Positions 58,633-64,000 of a stretch of DNA of 64,000 nt are shown here, in pieces (within the stretch, counting starts at the first letter, position 1; each line of letters starts with the position of its first letter). The DNA is from Saccopteryx bilineata (lineage: Eukaryota > Chordata > Mammalia > Chiroptera > Emballonuridae). Made by a program: the position numbers and the translations under genes. The notes beneath the pieces are model-generated. The model was not told the origin of the DNA and ran no database searches. It saw only the letters and a list, made by a program, of their open reading frames with translations. Location of the stretch: positions 53,737,113-53,801,112 of the forward strand of contig NC_089496.1 in assembly GCF_036850765.1 (NCBI RefSeq), given 5' to 3'.

Positions 58633-58730
58633 GGTGCCCATGTCCATGCTGGCTTGGCTTGTGTCTTTCCTGATCTCATGGGGGGGACCTTGACTAAGAC
58701 ATAAGCCACGCCAGCATGGACGTGGGCACC
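58633..58730. repeat. hairpin: 31-bp inverted repeat with 36-nt loop
   Basis: Left arm 58633-58663 begins ggtgcccatgtccatgctgg. Right arm 58700-58730 is its reverse complement with 3 mismatches. The loop is 58664-58699. It could be a remnant of a small palindromic transposon or a chance foldback. Confidence 0.85.
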
Positions 58731-59000
58731 TGGGCATTCTAGCAATGGGCCACAGGGCACAGCGCTCAGACACTTCCATCTTGTGCCATCATTAGAAACA
58801 CCTTAAATGTAAGCCCATGCCCCAAGTAAAAGTCATAGGCCCTAAAAATAATAATAATAAAAATACAAAGATCGTCCTTATCCTTCCCTCCAATTCTCCA
58901 AAAGTAAAGTAGTCTCTGCTAAAGGACTATTTTTATTCTATAAATTATATATACTTTATAATCTAAATTATATAGATGGAATTTCCTTTAGCAGTGAATA

Positions 59001-59043
<43 letters not shown>
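59001..59043. repeat. (AT)n microsatellite
   Basis: More than 20 AT units, ending next to the mini-element at 59046. Confidence 0.95.
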
Positions 59044-59045
<2 letters not shown>

Positions 59046-59046
<1 letters not shown>

Positions 59047-59114
59047 TGCTCACAAAAATGGGACATTTTTAGCTTCCTATTCGTTTTGAAATATCTCCTC
59101 ATTTTTGAGAGCAG
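59046..59114. mobile_element. very small palindromic element (MITE-like, 69 bp)
   Basis: Ends ctgctcacaaaaatg and, on the other strand, ctgctctcaaaaatg form an inverted pair. It lies in a TA-rich site, as for Tc1/mariner-type MITEs. I recall similar small palindromes from bats, but the family is unconfirmed. Confidence 0.5.
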
Positions 59115-59464
59115 TATGTATATCTCAATCACAAACTGTGAAAAAGGGTAAGTACTGGACCCCAATTAATATACTCCACACATGAAATAATCCAAAAACC
59201 ACTTTTATAACACCTAAAAGGAGCAAGTGCAGAACAGATTTAAATTCCTAAAAACGACTCCCCCAATTGACCATTTAGAAAACCCACACAATAGTCTACA
59301 GACATGCCCCGCAGTGTCCAGCCCTGACCACCTTGTTTGCAGCGGGACCCCCCCACTCACATGCCTCTCTCTAATAGTGACCCCCTTCTTCTCTTTCGCA
59401 GGCAAAAAAAAAATAGCTCATTGTATCCCGTGACACCATTGATAGTCATGCACTCACTTGTTTG

Positions 59465-59600
59465 TGTCCTCATTCAGTGCCTGTCCCCAGGACTTCATTG
59501 TAAGCTCCCGAGGTCAGGGAAGGTGACAGGCTCACTCTCTACGGAGAGACAGTCATGGCATTCACGAAAACTGACAGACGGCTGGCCGAGTTCATGAACA
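59465..59600 (+). repeat. L2-like fragment (weak)
   Basis: 'cattgtaagctcccgaggtc' and 'cattcagtgcctgtcccca' resemble L2 3' text. Weak. Confidence 0.35.
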
Positions 59601-59756
59601 AACACTATTATCACTTAGGTTCACCGATCCTACACAGACACATCTGTCAGAAAAAACGTGCCTGCCCCATCAACCGAGGTGAAAGCTGACCCTGAAACCT
59701 CATACTACGTGCATATAAAAAAAGAGAGAGAGAGTAGCAGACACTATTAAATAGAC

Positions 59757-60086
59757 CAGGGGTCCCCAAACTTTTTACACAGGGGGCCAGTTCACTGTCC
59801 CTCAGACTGTTGGAGGGCCGGACTATAAAAAAAACTATGGACAAATCCCTATGCACACTGCACATATCTTATTTTAAAGTAAAAAACCAAAACGGGAAAA
59901 ATACAATATTTAAAATAAAGAACAAGTAAATTTAAATCAACAAACTGACCAGTATTTCCATGGGAACTAGGCTCCTCTCACTGAGCACCAATGAAAGAGG
60001 TGTCCCTTCTGGAAGTGCGGCGGGGGCCGGATAAATGGCCTCAGGGGGCCGCATGTGGCCCACGGGCTGTAGTTTGGGGGCCCCTG
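59757..60086 (-). mobile_element. non-autonomous hAT element, family 'ggtccccaaac', reverse
   Basis: 330 bp in the opposite orientation to the copies at 6043 and 54233. Left end caggggtccccaaac; right end gtttgggggcccctg with one change. Perfect target duplication aaatagac (59749-59756 and 60087-60094). Confidence 0.95.
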
Positions 60087-60094
60087 AAATAGAC

Positions 60095-62590
60095 ACTAGC
60101 TAGACAGACACAACAGAAGACAACACTACTCCCTCACTCGGATTTCTAAGTTATTGTGATTACATTAATATGTTACTACTGGCATGACTGCAGGTAAGAT
60201 AGAAGGAATTTGAAACCAAACTAAACAATTCATGAACAAGTTCTATTCCCACGGATTTATTGCACAAATTAAACCGTGGTAAATATTTGCCAAACAAAGG
60301 ACTCACAAATTTTGTCTTCTTAATTCTGTTGTCATTAGAATTTTACAATCATATCTTTATTTTTAGACTCCGTAAAATATTTTAACAAAAATAAATTCTG
60401 GCAAGGAAAGTGAGCTGTTTCTCCAACCGACATATGCCAGCTCTCATACCTCCTTCCAACTGTGGAAAAGGGGGTGTGATATTATGCACAGAGCATTCCA
60501 CATAATGTTTTCATACGGTTACCATTCAGGTAAGAGTGACTGTGTGAGTCAGCCGTGAAGAGTAGGGGTCTCCGAGGAAAAGATACGCTTCATTTTACCC
60601 ACAGAGAGGTGAGTTGGGGGCTGCTCTTCTGAGATCGCTGGCACGCCCTGAGATCCAATGTGGAGTACACATGCGTTTGGACGCTGAGCTGAGCACGCAT
60701 GGTGAACCAGGCTCCCTGCTCCCTTCGGGGAGAAGACGGAGCAGCTACTAAAAGGCAGTTTGCTCTCCCGCGGAAGCACGTGGACACAGATGCTCCAATT
60801 TCCTCACCTAAGCCCGAGGAGACCCCCATCCTCCCCATCACACCCGCCTGGAGAAGAACGGCTTCTTTCTTAAGACTCCGCCTGGGGGCCCCCACCCTCA
60901 CTCCCACCCATCCCCATGGGAAAAGTCTTTCCACACACAAAAAAGAGACAGCCCCGCCCTCCTGCGGACACTCTCTCCACATCCGAGATTGCACGGAGCA
61001 GAGTGCACGGGAAGTATCTGTTCACACCTCTCGGCCCCTCAGACTGGGAGCTCAGGGAATTGAAGAGCATATCACCAACACTCCCATATTCCCCAGGTCC
61101 AGTCCGTGCCAGACAGTCAGAGGTTTATCAAAGGCGCAGAGGAGGTCAGAAACTTGGATTAGTGAAAGCTATGCCAAATAGATACATAGATAGATACAGA
61201 GAAACATAAGATAAGTACATACAGACGGAGGGAGGGAGGGAGGGAGGAGGAAGGGAGGAAAACATACAGATGTCATCAAAATGTTTTCAGGGCCAAGGGA
61301 AACATTTAAGATACCTTCTACCCGAAATGAAAAGCTTTATACTCCAAATGCTGAGCTTTAAATTCAAACGTCTGTGACCTAGGGAACAAGCCAACACTGA
61401 AAAGTTTCTTTGGCAAAGCCATTCATGCACACTGTAAGCGTCTCCCAGGAACTGAACCGGGGTCTGATCACAGAAGGGCAGGGTGTGGGGACAGACAACA
61501 GGGAGAAGATTTCGGCTTTTGGCACCACGGTGAACAAGAACTATTGCGATCAACAACCCACCGAGACTCCTGCCATCGACTCAGAATTAACAAGCCGTTT
61601 TTCCTGAGACAAGGCAGTCAGTCCCGCAGCGTCAACTCGGCCCCATCAGCCTGCGCAAGGTCACGCGGTCTCCCATACGCTTCTCCTGCTAGTTAAAAGA
61701 CCCATCCATAATCGAGGCCACAAAGTGCTTTTGGAATCACGATGATGGTGCCCCTGCCTACACACCACAGCGCTGGTCCCCCGAGGGGCGCCGGATGTGC
61801 GAGAGAGAAGAAGCGCTTGATTTTCACACACGGTCGCTTAGCATCGCGTCCTTTTATGTCAAAAGACAAATGGCTCCAATAAAACAGTGTGTATTACAGA
61901 GGCCACCAGTCAGCCCTAGAAAAGTCATGACCCGCTGCCAACTTTCCGAAGCAATTCTCTCCGTTGCATTTGACGGTTACTGCTGTTATGATTTTTCACA
62001 CAGTGCAATCGCTCAGCGCCCCTCTCCCTGGTAATTTTTTTTTTAAACTCCAATACCTCACTTTCCAACCATAACATTTATTTTGCCTTTCCCACACTGG
62101 CAAACACACACTCATTCTTCCTCTTGCCCACAAATAGATCTTAGTTCATTCCTGAACCTTCTGCATTTCACACCCGTGGACCCATTTTTCTTAACTTTTT
62201 TTTTTTTTTTTTTTTGCCCAGCCCTTATTGTTTGCCATTTCTTTAAATACTGATGCTCTGAGGCCGGTCCTGAGAGTCACATGCCCGCCCCGCCCCCAGC
62301 AGAGCGGGTCTCTGCCTCCCCACCCACCCTCCCCATGGGCTTTGCATCCTCCCCCCCTCCCCGCCCCCCCGACTTCGCGTGGGGCTCCCGCTGTGGTTGG
62401 TTATTTATCTGTCTATGTCCCCCGCTGCCAGGCGGAGGCGTTTGAGGACAGGAAATACTGTCAACCACAACACCTAATTAACAGCACGTCTCAAATCGAT
62501 GCAAGAGGAGTGAGCGAGTCCATGAGAAAGTCCCAGGTGGGTGAGGAAGGAAGACAGAGGAAGCCGGAGACGCTGTGGGCTTGAAAGCAG
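60095..62590. other. intronic sequence without gene
   Basis: Contains a GGGA-rich run (61225-61260) and a T tract (62195-62215). The frames at 60.6-61.2 kb have no domains. Nothing else recognised. Confidence 0.5.
61225..61260. repeat. (GGGA)n simple repeat
   Basis: A run of ggga/gga units. Confidence 0.92.
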
Positions 62591-62690
62591 GCACAGCCTC
62601 CTGGTGAGGAGACAGCACTCTACAGCAGAAGGCCCGGGTTCAAATCCCACCCTGCCATCTTCTCGTCGTGGGGTCTGAAGGCGGGTACCT
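62590..62690 (+). repeat. MIR-like fragment
   Basis: 'aggcccgggttcaaatccca' followed by 'ccctgccatcttctcg' matches the central MIR part (gggttcgaatcccggctctgcc). Confidence 0.65.
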
Positions 62691-62828
62691 ACTTCACGAG
62701 TGCCAGGAAGGACAGCCGTGTCAGCCCACGTGAAACGCCTACGGAAGTGCCCTCCCGCGTTCCAAACAGCACGTAAACTAACATGTACCCCATGGGTTAG
62801 TCCTGTAAGAATTCTGGTTGTTCTACAT

Positions 62829-63149
62829 CAGGGGTCGGGAACCTGTGGCTCATCAGCCAGATGTGGCTCTTTTGATGGCTGCATCTGGCTCGCAGACAAA
62901 TCTTTAATAAAAAAAATAATAACATTAAAAATATAAAACATTCTCATGTATTATAATCCATTCATTTCCCACCGCTCATATTCACGGTTGCAGGTGGCTG
63001 AAGCCAATCACAGCTGTCTTCCAGGATGACACCACATTTTTATTGGATAATGCCTAATGTACACTGGTCGTTGTATGGCTCTCATGGAATTACATTTTAA
63101 AATATGTGGCGTTCATGGCTCTCTCAGCCAAAACGGTTCCCGACCCCTG
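62829..63149 (-). mobile_element. non-autonomous hAT element, family 'gagccatgaac', reverse
   Basis: 321 bp, the same length as the copy at 20394 and in the opposite orientation. Ends caggggtcgggaacc and ggttcccgacccctg. Perfect target duplication ttctacat (62821-62828 and 63150-63157). Confidence 0.95.
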
Positions 63150-63209
63150 TTCTACATTAATAAAAATGTTTCTTACTAAAATAAGTAACAAGTTGAACCT
63201 TTCGTTTTT

Positions 63210-63554
63210 GTTTTGTTTTTAATTTTTATTTATTTTTTACAGAGACAGAGAGTGAGTCAGAGAGAGGGATAGACAGGAACGGAGAGAGATGAGAAGCATC
63301 AATCATTAGTTTTTCATTGCGTGTTGCAACACCTTAGTAGTTCATTGATTGCTTTCTCATCTGTGCCTTGACCACGGGCCTTCAGCAGACCAAGTAACCC
63401 CTTGCTGGAGTCAGCGACCTTGGGTTCAGGCTGGTGGGCTTTTTCCTCAAACCAGATGAGCCCGCACTCAAGCTGGCGACCTCAGGGTCTCGAACCCGGG
63501 TCCTCTGCATCCCAGTCCGACGCTCTATCCACTGCGCCACCGCCTGGTCAGGCA
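63210..63554 (-). mobile_element. bat SINE, 'gcctgacctgtggtggcgc' family, reverse
   Basis: The plus strand ends 'ctgcgccaccgcctggtcag'. Perfect 14-bp target duplication aacctttcgttttt at 63196-63209 and 63555-63568. The 3' tail contributes the T-rich and GA-rich start. Confidence 0.95.
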
Positions 63555-63568
63555 AACCTTTCGTTTTT

Positions 63569-64000
63569 AAAGAGAGAATTTTCCTCCTGAGAAAGCGGCC
63601 AGACGCCGAGACCTCAGCTCGGAGACCCTGACCTGCGCACCTGTCTGGCCCTCCCTGTCACAGAAAAACAGCTCACTTAAAACAGCTACTGAATGAACTC
63701 AAGTTACGTCAGATGGTTCCATGCGTTAGTTACACCCATGTCCCCCAGAATATCCCAGGAAAACGCCAAGTGCTGAGCTGTTCACATTCTGGGACCGCAC
63801 CCCCCCGTGTGTGCGGAGCACGTGGGCAGGAAGGGCGAGGCGGGCTCTTCCGAACCAGAGCACAGCTGCAGAGACCGTGGACAATGAGTGGGAACCTGAG
63901 TGCAGAGCAGCCACACCCACAAGGTCAGAGCGGCTCCTCCCTCCCTTTCCAGACGCCCCCCCACCCCCCCGCTCCCGGAGTCCAAGGAAGGACCAAGTGC
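63569..64000. other. intronic sequence without gene
   Basis: No repeat or gene recognised up to the window edge. Confidence 0.5.

Larger units (their letters stand above)
3932..64000 (-). other. DOCK4 intron 1 (rest of the window)
   Basis: Everything from the acceptor of exon 2 to the window end is inferred to be intron 1, since no first-exon sequence was seen. More than 60 kb fits the very large first intron of this gene. All transposons, minisatellites and GC-rich tracts listed below lie in it. I looked for other exons with credible splice sites and conserved protein and found none I would defend. Confidence 0.75.

Noticed and set aside
1..64000. CRISPR array, because of regular repeats at 33-36 kb.
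   Set aside because: The 40-bp units are directly adjacent with no spacers, in a mammalian intron.

Overview
This is mammalian nuclear DNA, most likely from a bat. It carries several bat-type tRNA-derived SINEs that open with 'cctggccggttggctcag'-like tRNA heads, and a suite of short non-autonomous hAT and piggyBac-like elements. From memory of horseshoe-bat sequence I would guess a yinpterochiropteran (Rhinolophidae or a close relative). The genus is inference, not proof.

Only one gene is supported. On the minus strand lie two consecutive coding exons of DOCK4, a Rac/Rap guanine nucleotide exchange factor. They encode the middle of its N-terminal SH3 domain: exon 2 at 3848-3931 and exon 3 at 1702-1742. 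Both have canonical splice sites and compatible phases. Positions 3932-64000 are therefore intron 1 (first exon not seen, so it should lie beyond 64000), 1743-3847 is intron 2, and 1-1701 is the start of intron 3. No rRNA, functional tRNA, CRISPR or bacterial feature was seen.

The introns are a mosaic. At 750-1650 a mariner deletion derivative sits against an unidentified, CpG-rich, coding-like stretch. From 5.7 to 27 kb there are SINEs, hAT elements (two cases of nested insertion), L2, MIR and L1 remnants and a small TTAA-flanked element. From 30 to 58 kb there is an unusual run of GC-rich minisatellites with units of about 30, 40, 59, 39, 14, 20, 59 and 56 bp. The largest is a 40-bp array of exactly 74 units without one indel (32851-35810). 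From 54 to 64 kb there are three more hAT elements, a hairpin, a mini-palindromic element and a SINE.

The most informative observations are: the unexplained ORF at 1350-1644; six hAT insertions that all share a central TA in their 8-bp target duplications; the 74-unit array with linked variants; and the C-rich minisatellite, whose DOCK4-sense strand is G-rich. Long ORFs over the 30-kb and 33-36-kb arrays are by-products of stop-free repeat units, not genes.
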